From Acidimicrobiia bacterium (GTDB lineage Bacteria > Actinomycetota > Acidimicrobiia > Acidimicrobiales > Poriferisodalaceae): DNA of 5,480 nt. Below the pieces are notes generated by a model, which ran no database searches, was not told the origin of the DNA, and saw only the letters and a program-made list of their open reading frames with translations. A program made the position numbers and the translations under genes. Shown here one piece after another: positions 1 through 5,240 of this stretch; positions within the stretch are counted from its first letter, which is position 1; each line of letters begins with the position of its first letter. The stretch is taken from NCBI GenBank assembly GCA_026983855.1, contig JALSTE010000028.1, positions 1-5,480 on the forward strand. Reading direction: 5' to 3'.

Positions 1-61
1 GTGGGGAGGGGGGTTGGCTGTCCCATCCCGGTGTTTGAATCGGGTCATGGTGGAATCGAAC
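1..61. other. Leader upstream of the AbiEi/DUF559 gene
   Basis: No gene is supported here. The reading frame of the downstream gene stays open to a TTG at 14, but the residues it would add look unlike a domain start. A GGTGGA purine stretch at 49-54 lies 7 nt before the ATG at 62 and is the best ribosome site. A CCCG/CGGG pair (27-30 and 41-44) could form only a weak hairpin. No convincing -10/-35 pair is visible, and the true promoter may lie left of the window. Confidence 0.4.
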
Positions 62-991
62 ATGGGTACGGATCGGGGGCCGGGGGAGATGGCGGACCTG
101 GCCGGACGTCAGCACGGTCTGGTGTCGTGGCGGCAACTCTCGGACCTGGGGGTCAGTCGGGGCCGGCTGCGGACCCTGTTGGACTGGGGCATGTTGACCC
201 GGATCGACCGGGGTGTCTTCTGCCTGCCCGGGGCGCCCCCGAGTTGGGAACGCCGGGTGATGGCCGCGGTGCTGACACCGGGGGCGCCGCTGGTGGCCAG
301 CCACCGGACGGCCCTGCGCCTGTGGGGGCTGCGCACCGGATTCGACGAGGTGGAGGTATCCGTGAGGCTGCCGGCCAAGCGTGACCTGCCCGGGGTGCTC
401 GTCCACCGTTCCGTCGACCTGGAACCGGTCGACGTCTGCATCCGGGACGGTATCCCGACCACCACCATCGAGCGCACCCTGTGCGACGCGGGGCTCATCT
501 TCCTCGACGGCGAGGTCCGCAGGTTCGTCGAACACTCGGTGGCCACCGGCCTGGTCACGCCCTCACGGCTCATCGACATCCGGCGACGGGTCTCCGAACA
601 CGGTCGTAACGGGGTGGTCCGGCTGGACCTGGCCATCGAGGGACTACCCCGGGTCGAGGGGGTGGAGTCCGGTCCGGAGCTGCGGCTGTTGCGGTTGTTG
701 CTCGACGCCGGCCTCCCCCGGCCCGAGGTCCAGCACGCGGTCGAGGTGGGAGGTCGCACCTACCGTCTGGACCTCGCCTATCCCGAGGTGCGTCTGGGTC
801 TGGAGTACGACGGATTCGAGTTCCACTCGGGGCTGGAGGCCTTCACCTCCGACCGTCGGCGGCAGAACCACCTGATCGACGCCGGCTGGGTGATCCGCCG
901 CTACACCCACGGCGACCTCAGGGACCGACCGGGCGGGGTGGTGGCCGAGGTGAGGAGCTTCCTGGCCCGCCACCAGCCCCCCAACCCCTGA
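62..991 (+). CDS. AbiEi-like winged-helix plus DUF559 (Vsr-like nuclease fold) protein
   Basis: This 309-residue protein has the architecture of orphan 'type IV toxin-antitoxin AbiEi antitoxin domain / DUF559' proteins, which are common in actinobacteria. Residues about 10-55 (ADLAGRQHGLVSWRQL, then RGRLRTLLDWGMLTRIDRGV) match the AbiEi N-terminal winged helix, with helix-turn-helix followed by the 'L.r..rGvy..pG' wing. Residues about 60-180 resemble the AbiEi middle region (SHRTAL..WGL; IPTTTIERTLCD). Residues about 200-300 look like DUF559: E203/E206, D237 in YRLDLAY, E248-Y-D-G and a basic segment ending GWVIRRYT, consistent with a PD-(D/E)XK fold. I chose the ATG at 62 because GGTGGA lies 7 nt upstream; TTG 14, ATG 47 and ATG 89 are alternatives. 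No AbiEii-type nucleotidyltransferase toxin gene follows, because the next gene is convergent. A DNA-binding or DNA-processing role is inferred; the real function is unknown. Confidence 0.85.
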   Translation: MGTDRGPGEMADLAGRQHGLVSWRQLSDLGVSRGRLRTLLDWGMLTRIDRGVFCLPGAPPSWERRVMAAVLTPGAPLVASHRTALRLWGLRTGFDEVEVSVRLPAKRDLPGVLVHRSVDLEPVDVCIRDGIPTTTIERTLCDAGLIFLDGEVRRFVEHSVATGLVTPSRLIDIRRRVSEHGRNGVVRLDLAIEGLPRVEGVESGPELRLLRLLLDAGLPRPEVQHAVEVGGRTYRLDLAYPEVRLGLEYDGFEFHSGLEAFTSDRRRQNHLIDAGWVIRRYTHGDLRDRPGGVVAEVRSFLARHQPPNP

Positions 992-1040
992 TCTATGCCC
1001 GTCCGGTGGTCGTCTGACAACCACTCGACGGGCATAGATC
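990..1040. terminator. 51-nt near-perfect dyad, probable bidirectional terminator
   Basis: Arms GATCTATGCCCGTC (990-1003) and GACGGGCATAGATC (1027-1040) are perfect 14-bp inverted repeats centred on 1015. The same centre continues inward with GTGGT/ACCAC (1006-1010/1020-1024) and GTC/GAC (1012-1014/1016-1018), giving 22 of 25 base pairs matched. As RNA it would form a 14-bp stem, a two-position interruption, a further 5-bp stem and a 9-nt loop. The left arm starts inside the TGA stop codon (989-991) of the upstream gene. There is no U-tract on either side, so intrinsic termination would be of the U-less kind often proposed for GC-rich actinobacteria. It sits between convergent genes and could serve both. 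Confidence 0.7.
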
Positions 1041-1092
1041 GAGGAGGGGTGAGGAGGGGAGGGAGAGGGTTGGGTGGGGGAGGGGGTGGGGG
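1041..1092. promoter_or_regulatory. 52-nt C-free G tract (C-rich, G-free on the minus transcript)
   Basis: The + strand has no C across these 52 bases and carries nine runs of three to five G, including four G5 runs counting the one at 1096-1100. The tract ends directly at the stop codon of the minus-strand hydrolase gene (1093-1095). In the minus-strand transcript it is therefore a C/U/A-only 3' leader-out of C5 runs, the composition expected of a Rho-loading (rut) region, followed by the 990-1040 hairpin. On the + strand it has strong G-quadruplex potential. Either role is inference. Confidence 0.45.
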
Positions 1093-1980
1093 TCAGGGGG
1101 CTGAGAAGGGGTAGAGACGGGCGGGGTTGTCGACCAGGATCCGGTTCCTGACCTCCTCGTCGGGGGCGAACTCGGCCAGGAGGTCGACCAGGTCCCCGTC
1201 GTCGGGCATGAACCTCACATTGGGATGGGGCCAGTCCGTTCCCCACAGGATGCGGTCGGGGGCGGCGGCGATCAGGGCCCGGGCGAAGGGCACGACGTCG
1301 TCATAGGGGGGTTCGCCGGTGGCGCTGAGGCGCTCGGCCCCCGAGATCTTCACCCAGCAGCGCTCGTCGGCCATCAACTCCAGCAGGGCCCGGAATGGTT
1401 CCTGGTCCAGGCCGTCGGTCACCGGCACCCGGGCCATGTGGTCGATCACGAAGGGCACCGGCAGCCGGTTCAGCAACTCGGCGTGGGCGGGCAGGTCCCG
1501 GGCGTCGAAGTGCAGCACGATGTGCCACCCCAGGGGCTCGACCATCTCCACCACCCGCCAGAAGACGTTCATGTCGGGGGCCCCGCCCAGATGGGCCACG
1601 AAGTTGAACCGGGTGCCCCTGACCCCCACCTCGTGCAGCTCCCGGACCTGGTCGGGGGTGAAGGTGTCGTCGATCATCGCCACCCCCGAGTAGCGACCTC
1701 GGCCCCGGCGGATGGCGTCGACCATGGCCGAGTTGTCGGTGCCGTGGCAGCTGGCCTGGACGAAGACGGCCCGGGACAGGCCCAGGGTCCGTTGTAGCTT
1801 CTCGAACTCCTCCAGACCCGAGTCGGGTGGGGTGTAGGTGCGCGAGGGTGAGAACGGGAACCGGGAGGCGGGACCGAACACGTGGCAGTGGGCGTCGCAG
1901 GCTCCCGGGGGTGGGGTGAACCGGGCGGGTGGATGGGAGTCCCGGCGGGGGGCGGGGATGGTGCGGGGCAGGTCGGTCAA
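1093..1980 (-). CDS. ligI: LigI-type 2-pyrone-4,6-dicarboxylate hydrolase (amidohydrolase superfamily)
   Basis: The predicted enzyme hydrolyses the lactone PDC to 4-oxalomesaconate, a cytoplasmic step of the protocatechuate 4,5-cleavage/gallate route. The 295-residue TIM-barrel protein is full length for this family. It shows DAHCHVFGP with H31 and H33, the segment FPFSPSRTYTP, VQASCHGTDN (74-83), RGTRFNF (121-127), VIDHM with H181, AERL with R217, and WGTDWPHPN with D249. From memory, Sphingobium LigI uses H31, H33, H180, D248 and R217, so the active site appears intact. The start is a TTG at 1980, chosen because GGAGGG lies 10 nt upstream and the HCH motif follows 30 residues on. The frame stays open into the galD gene, but that stretch is proline/serine-rich shadow sequence. 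It follows galD by 22 bp and is probably co-transcribed. Other COG3618 lactonases are the alternative; the HCHVFGP/QASCHGTDN pair favours LigI. Confidence 0.88.
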   Translation of the reverse strand: MTDLPRTIPAPRRDSHPPARFTPPPGACDAHCHVFGPASRFPFSPSRTYTPPDSGLEEFEKLQRTLGLSRAVFVQASCHGTDNSAMVDAIRRGRGRYSGVAMIDDTFTPDQVRELHEVGVRGTRFNFVAHLGGAPDMNVFWRVVEMVEPLGWHIVLHFDARDLPAHAELLNRLPVPFVIDHMARVPVTDGLDQEPFRALLELMADERCWVKISGAERLSATGEPPYDDVVPFARALIAAAPDRILWGTDWPHPNVRFMPDDGDLVDLLAEFAPDEEVRNRILVDNPARLYPFSAP

Positions 1981-1990
1981 GGTCGGGCTT

Positions 1991-1996
1991 CCCTCC
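1991..1996 (-). promoter_or_regulatory. Ribosome binding site of the LigI-type gene
   Basis: GGAGGG on the minus strand lies in the 22-bp gap between the galD stop and the TTG at 1980, with a 10-nt spacing. It decides the start: the frame has no other ATG or GTG near the beginning of the conserved domain. Confidence 0.7.
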
Positions 1997-2002
1997 GGTG
2001 GG

Positions 2003-3097
2003 TCAGGCGGGACGGGGGAAGGCCACCCCGTCGAAGAGCTTGCGGGCGGTACGGATGATCCCCGAGCGTCGCACCGTGGGCGGGTCACCGGCATCCAGTT
2101 CCACCGTGGCGTCGAAGGTTCCGGTGGGATGCTCGATGCGGATGAGTCCCCCCGGGCCGGTGGTGTCCAGTACCGGGGCGGCGGTGGTGCCGGGGATGAG
2201 GGCCGCGGTGGCCACCGACACCGCACCCAGCACCCCGATGGCGTCGTGACAGCGGTGGGGGATGAACGTGCGGGTGGTGAGGGAACCCCCGTGGCGGGGC
2301 GGGGACACGATCGTGAGCTTGGGCACGGTGGTGTCGGCCACGTCCCCCAGGCCCATCAGGGGCCCGGCCGCCAGCCGGATCTCCTCCAGGTGGGCCCGCA
2401 GGTGGGTGTTCCCCTCCAGCTCGGTGCAGCTCTCGGTGCCGTCGAGACCCAGCTCCCGGGCGTTGATCACCACCACCGGCATACCGTTGTCCACGCAGGT
2501 GACGGGCGTTCCGGCCACGGTGTCCACCGCGTGCCCGGTGGGCAGGAGGGACCCGCAGGAGGATCCGGCGGTGTCCTCGAAGTCCAGACGGATGGGAGAT
2601 GCCGTACCCGGCACCCCGGCGATGGCGGTGTCGCCCCCGTAGACGGGACGGCCCCCCTCGACGACGAAGGTGGCGGTGGCCACCCCGTCGGTGTTCACCA
2701 TTCGGATCCTCACCGATGTCTCCGTGGCGTCGTCGGGAACGTCGATGAGGCCCCGCTCCAGGGCGAAGGGCCCCACCCCCGAGAGCAGGTTCCCGCAGTT
2801 CTGGCGGTCGCTGACCAGGGGCTCGTCCACCGAGACCTGGAGGAACAGATAGTCGACGTCGACCCCCGGGCGCGAGGACGGTGACACCACCGCCACCTTG
2901 GAGGTGAGGGGATGGGCCCCGCCGATGCCGTCGATCTGGCGGGGGTCGGGACTGCCCATCAGGCGCAGCAGCAGATCGTCACGGGCCGCGGGTTCGGGGG
3001 GCAGATCCGAGGCCAGCAGGTACAGCCCCTTGGACGTTCCCCCCCTCATGAGCATGGCCGGCAGTCCGTCGTGGGCAGGGAGATGGCTTCCGACCAT
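2003..3097 (-). CDS. galD: GalD/LigU-type 4-oxalomesaconate tautomerase (PrpF family)
   Basis: This 364-residue cytoplasmic PrpF-family isomerase is predicted to shift the double bond or tautomerise 4-oxalomesaconate, the product of LigI. Signature segments are LMRGGTSKG (16-24), MGSPDPRQIDGIGG (47-60), LTSKVAV (64-70), NCGNLLSGVGPFA (100-112) and, in the second pseudo-symmetric half, GSSCGSLLPTG and VDNGMPVV. K67 and C101 have the same 34-residue spacing as the Lys/Cys pair I recall from PrpF and LigU, so the catalytic core looks complete. The ATG at 3097 puts about 14 residues before the RGGTSKG motif, which is normal; a weak GGAA lies just upstream, and ATG 3055 is a less likely alternative. 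The gene is separated by 22 bp from the LigI-type gene and by 108 bp from the oxygenase gene. PrpF (aconitate isomerase) is the main alternative, but the DPRQIDGIGG and TSKVAVV segments and the neighbour favour GalD/LigU. Confidence 0.87.
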   Translation of the reverse strand: MVGSHLPAHDGLPAMLMRGGTSKGLYLLASDLPPEPAARDDLLLRLMGSPDPRQIDGIGGAHPLTSKVAVVSPSSRPGVDVDYLFLQVSVDEPLVSDRQNCGNLLSGVGPFALERGLIDVPDDATETSVRIRMVNTDGVATATFVVEGGRPVYGGDTAIAGVPGTASPIRLDFEDTAGSSCGSLLPTGHAVDTVAGTPVTCVDNGMPVVVINARELGLDGTESCTELEGNTHLRAHLEEIRLAAGPLMGLGDVADTTVPKLTIVSPPRHGGSLTTRTFIPHRCHDAIGVLGAVSVATAALIPGTTAAPVLDTTGPGGLIRIEHPTGTFDATVELDAGDPPTVRRSGIIRTARKLFDGVAFPRPA

Positions 3098-3123
3098 GGT
3101 TCCAGTGTGGCCGACGCCGGTGC

Positions 3124-3146
3124 TGTCGACAAGATTGTCGACAATC
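3124..3146. promoter_or_regulatory. Paired TGTCGACA palindromes, probable operator of the galD-ligI operon
   Basis: GATTGTCGACAATC (3133-3146) is a perfect 14-bp palindrome. A second TGTCGACA core lies at 3124-3131, with centres 12 bp apart, about one helical turn. The pair sits 27-49 bp upstream of the galD ATG. TTGTCGACAA resembles the TNGTNNNACNA pattern known for FadR/FCD-type GntR repressors. The motif is absent from the promoter region of the local SorC-type regulator, so the cognate protein may be encoded elsewhere. The operator role is inferred. Confidence 0.6.
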
Positions 3147-3153
3147 GGGGGAT

Positions 3154-3244
3154 CGGTCGGCTCCCGACCACGAGGGGGAGGAGCATCGTGGGGAATCTAG
3201 AGCGGTCAGTCGGCCGGTCGGCCCCCGACCACCAGGGGGAGGAG
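3154..3244. repeat. 30-bp imperfect direct repeat, 61-bp offset, copying the oxygenase 3' end
   Basis: Bases 3154-3183 and 3215-3244 match at 28 of 30 positions (differences at 3162/3223 and 3172/3233). The right copy codes for LLPLVVGGRP at the very C-terminus of the oxygenase. The left copy lies beyond the stop codon, in the gap before galD, and would read LLPLVVGSRP. Each copy contains a small GGTCGG/CCGACC hairpin with a 3-nt loop. Weaker similarity continues upstream on the minus strand (YPAC versus FPT). Confidence 0.85.
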
Positions 3245-4036
3245 GTCGCAGGCGGGGTACTCACCGGGCCCGACCGGCATGTGCTCCTCGGTGATGATGG
3301 GATCGGAGCCGGGGTGGGGGGCCCACACGGCGCTGTCGCCCAACCAGCGGGTGGCGATGGCGACCCTGCGTCGATCGGCCTCGTTCCCGGGAGCACCGTG
3401 GATGGTCCAGGCTGAGAAGACCAGGGCGTCGCCGGGCTCCATGTCCCAACCCACGATGTCGAAGGCCTCCCGGTCGGCTTCTATGTCGGGACAGGGCTCC
3501 CCCACGAAGTCGGCCAGCCAGTCCGAGGACTCGGTGAACGACACCGGGGCGTAGTAGCCCCCGCCCAGATGGGAACCGCGCACGAACTCCAGGGCGCTCT
3601 GGGAGACGGTGGCGGGGGTGAGGGCCACCCACACCGAGGCGATCTGCTCCCCCAGGAAGGGCCAGTAGGGGAGGTCCTGGTGCCAGGGGGTGGGGGCGGT
3701 GGTGCGGGGTTCCTTCACCAGGAGCTGCTCGAAGTAGAGGCGGGCGGTGCGGGATCCCATGAGGTCGGCGGCCAGTTCCCCCACTCCGGACTCGAACACG
3801 AAACGGCGCAGGCGTTCGTCGGTGGGCCAGTTGTAGCGGGAGGTGAACAGCCTCTCGGTCGTCCCACCCGGATTGGTGTCGGTGGCCCACGGACCGGGTC
3901 GGGCCAGTTCGGACTCGGCGTACTCCAGGAGTCCGTCGAACCACACGGGGTCCACGGCCCCGGGGACCCTGACCACCCCGTCGCGGGCGAAGGCCTCGCA
4001 CAGGTCGTCGGTGACCAGCCGATGTCGGTATTCCAT
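3206..4036 (-). CDS. Phytanoyl-CoA dioxygenase (PhyH) family Fe(II)/2-oxoglutarate oxygenase
   Basis: This 276-residue protein is typical in length for bacterial PhyH-family hydroxylases, which use Fe(II), O2 and 2-oxoglutarate to hydroxylate small molecules. The facial triad is visible: H119 and D121 in PWHQDLPYWPF, and H213 in WTIHGAPGN. The basic cluster R222-R224 (DRRRVAIATRW) follows about ten residues later and would bind the 2-oxoglutarate carboxylate. The N-terminal FARDGVVRVPGAVDP is the usual family opening. Two in-frame ATGs (4042 and 4036) lie six bases apart. AGGGGAG abuts the first but has ideal 6-nt spacing to the second, so 4036 is chosen. It is the first gene of the minus-strand cluster and diverges from the SorC-type regulator. 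The substrate cannot be read from sequence; a role in feeding PDC or a related dicarboxylate to the next two enzymes is inference from position only. Confidence 0.88.
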   Translation of the reverse strand: MEYRHRLVTDDLCEAFARDGVVRVPGAVDPVWFDGLLEYAESELARPGPWATDTNPGGTTERLFTSRYNWPTDERLRRFVFESGVGELAADLMGSRTARLYFEQLLVKEPRTTAPTPWHQDLPYWPFLGEQIASVWVALTPATVSQSALEFVRGSHLGGGYYAPVSFTESSDWLADFVGEPCPDIEADREAFDIVGWDMEPGDALVFSAWTIHGAPGNEADRRRVAIATRWLGDSAVWAPHPGSDPIITEEHMPVGPGEYPACDLLPLVVGGRPAD

Positions 4037-4042
4037 GGTCAT

Positions 4043-4049
4043 CTCCCCT
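4043..4049 (-). promoter_or_regulatory. Ribosome binding site of the PhyH-family gene
   Basis: AGGGGAG on the minus strand is directly followed by ATGACCATG. Its 6-nt spacing favours the second ATG (4036) over the first (4042). Confidence 0.65.
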
Positions 4050-4092
4050 GGTCCCCGTGGTTTCGCTGGTTCCCCTGATCCGCCTGGTCCGG
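4048..4092. repeat. Degenerate 9-bp-period repeat in the oxygenase leader
   Basis: Five consecutive 9-mers read CTGGTCCCC, GTGGTTTCG, CTGGTTCCC, CTGATCCGC and CTGGTCCGG, a shared CTGGTCCCC-like unit. On the minus strand this is a run of GGGACCAG-like blocks that leads straight into the AGGGGAG ribosome site. A 9-bp period equals three codons, and in the open minus frame it reads as a Gly/Pro-rich stretch, but translation through it is not supported. Confidence 0.5.
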
Positions 4093-4106
4093 TGACCCCA
4101 CGGACC
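4086..4106. promoter_or_regulatory. GGTCCG/CGGACC inverted repeat, operator candidate
   Basis: Six-base arms (4086-4091 and 4101-4106) flank a 9-bp spacer. The site lies just downstream of the predicted start of the oxygenase transcript, where a repressor could block it. The divergent SorC-type protein is a possible binder. Short GC-rich arms can occur by chance. Confidence 0.25.
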
Positions 4107-4123
4107 GGTGGCTCCGGAGGCTC

Positions 4124-4152
4124 ACTATGCTGCAACCGCCCCGATGGGCCAA
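4124..4152 (-). promoter_or_regulatory. Candidate promoter of the PhyH-family gene
   Basis: On the minus strand, TTGGCC (4152-4147) is followed after exactly 17 nt by CATAGT (4129-4124). These match 4 of 6 positions of the sigma-70-type -35 and -10 consensus respectively. Transcription would start near 4117, giving a leader of about 80 nt. The same bases hold a + strand TATGCT (4126-4131), a TANNNT -10 candidate for the regulator without a clear -35, so divergent promoters may overlap here. Confidence 0.35.
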
Positions 4153-4220
4153 ATCGGATTCCGGGCCCCTCCCGCTGAACCGGGGTGGCCGGGTCCGCTC
4201 CAACCCATGTACCCCCACCT

Positions 4221-4244
4221 CGAACCGGACACCACCGGAGTTCG
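4221..4244 (+). promoter_or_regulatory. Hairpin or operator just upstream of the SorC-type gene
   Basis: CGAACCGG (4221-4228) can pair with CCGG (4235-4238) and TTCG (4241-4244), giving 8 bp with a 2-nt bulge and a 6-nt loop, 20 nt before the ATG at 4265. It could be an autoregulatory operator or a leader hairpin. The evidence is structural only. Confidence 0.25.
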
Positions 4245-4264
4245 TCAGGACGGCCACCCACCCC

Positions 4265-5203
4265 ATGAACCGCAGCGGAGACGACGAGCGAAGAGAGCTC
4301 ATGGTCCGCTGCGCCTGGCTGTACCACGAATCGGGCCTGACCCAGGAGGAGATCGCGGTCCGCCTGGGGGTGTCCCGTTCGACGGTCAGTCGGGCCCTGA
4401 CCCGGGCGTCGCGGGAGGGGATCGTGGAGGTGGTGATAACCGAGCCCTATCCCGAGGCCCTGAGACTGGAGACGGCGGTGGCCGAGCGCCTCGGGGTGGC
4501 GGCGGCGGTGGGCATGGTCGGGCCCGGTGAGGACCAGGGATCGGCCGCCGGGCGGGCCGCGGCCCGCCGTCTGGAGGCCATCGTGGCCCCCGGCGACCTG
4601 ACCCTGGCCCTGGGCTGGGGTCGGACCCTGGCCCGGATGATCCCCCATCTGAGACGGCGCAAGACCCGGAGGGTCCGGGTGGTGGGCGCCATCGGTCACT
4701 CCGTGGCCGCCTACGGTCCGGCGGTGGGGGCGGTGGTGCGTGAGGTGGGTGACGCCTTCGGGGCCCAGACCCACATCCTGCCCGCCCCCCTTTACTCCCC
4801 GGGGCGGGGGATCACCGACGCCCTGGCCCAGAACGTGGCCGTGGCCGAGACCCTGGACATGGCCCGCGGGGCCGATGTGGTGTTCACCAGCATCGGTCGG
4901 GCCGAACCGGCCAATCCCCTGGTGGCCGAGGGGATGCTCACCCCGGCGGCCATGTCGGAGCTGCTGCGGCGGGGGGCGGTGGGTGACCTGCTGGGAAACT
5001 TCTTCGACGCCGGGGGTCGACCGCTGGAGCTGGAGGAGTTCGTACCCCTGGGCCTGGGCCTGGAGGACCTGCGCCGGGCCCGGCGGGTGGTGGCCATGGC
5101 GGTGGGGGTCGAGCGGGTGCCGGCGGTGAGGGCGGCCGTCGCCGGGGGATACGTGGACGAGTTGATCCTCGACAGTCTCACGGCCGAGGCCCTGGTGGCC
5201 TGA
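4265..5203 (+). CDS. SorC/DeoR-family transcriptional regulator with sugar-binding domain
   Basis: This 312-residue protein has the usual length and layout of SorC-family regulators (CggR, DeoR of Bacillus, LsrR). Residues about 7-55 form the helix-turn-helix: LYHESGLTQEEIAVRLGVSR followed by STVSRALTRASREGIVEV. Residues about 65-312 form the effector-binding domain: a GWGRTL phosphate-loop-like segment (117-122), DVVFTSIG (204-211), GDLLGNFFDAGG (240-251) and the C-terminal GYVDELILDSLTAEALV. Family members normally sense phosphorylated sugars. The start at ATG 4265 places the HTH where relatives have it; the ribosome site is weak (AGGA, 14 nt upstream). The frame is open to an ATG at 4127, but the added 46 residues look non-coding. 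It diverges from the PhyH-family gene across 228 bp, the classic arrangement for a regulator and its target, so the catabolic cluster is its likely regulon. The effector is unknown. Confidence 0.9.
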   Translation: MNRSGDDERRELMVRCAWLYHESGLTQEEIAVRLGVSRSTVSRALTRASREGIVEVVITEPYPEALRLETAVAERLGVAAAVGMVGPGEDQGSAAGRAAARRLEAIVAPGDLTLALGWGRTLARMIPHLRRRKTRRVRVVGAIGHSVAAYGPAVGAVVREVGDAFGAQTHILPAPLYSPGRGITDALAQNVAVAETLDMARGADVVFTSIGRAEPANPLVAEGMLTPAAMSELLRRGAVGDLLGNFFDAGGRPLELEEFVPLGLGLEDLRRARRVVAMAVGVERVPAVRAAVAGGYVDELILDSLTAEALVA

Positions 5204-5240
5204 GCTCCGGCCCGGTGGCCGTGGCCGTGGTTCCGGTCGT

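Noticed and set aside
24..48. tRNA T-arm-like sequence (GTTTGAATC between CCCG and CGGG)
   Set aside because: The loop and stem spacing do not fit a T-arm, and no acceptor stem or anticodon arm can be built from the bases present.
1..384. Second plus-strand frame over the start of the AbiEi-like gene
   Set aside because: It is Gly-rich and overlaps a gene with recognisable domains in another frame.
1981..2226. N-terminal extension of the LigI-type gene to an ATG inside galD
   Set aside because: The extension is low-complexity Pro/Ser/Arg sequence overlapping the galD 3' end in another frame. The TTG at 1980 with GGAGGG gives the family's normal length and active-site numbering.
1838..2884. 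348-codon plus-strand frame opposite galD
   Set aside because: It is Gly/His/Val-rich shadow translation of a confidently assigned PrpF-family gene and has no recognisable domain.
4127..4264. 46-residue N-terminal extension of the SorC-type regulator
   Set aside because: Its composition is unlike a protein domain, it spans the candidate promoter and hairpin, and the family's helix-turn-helix normally lies near residue 20.
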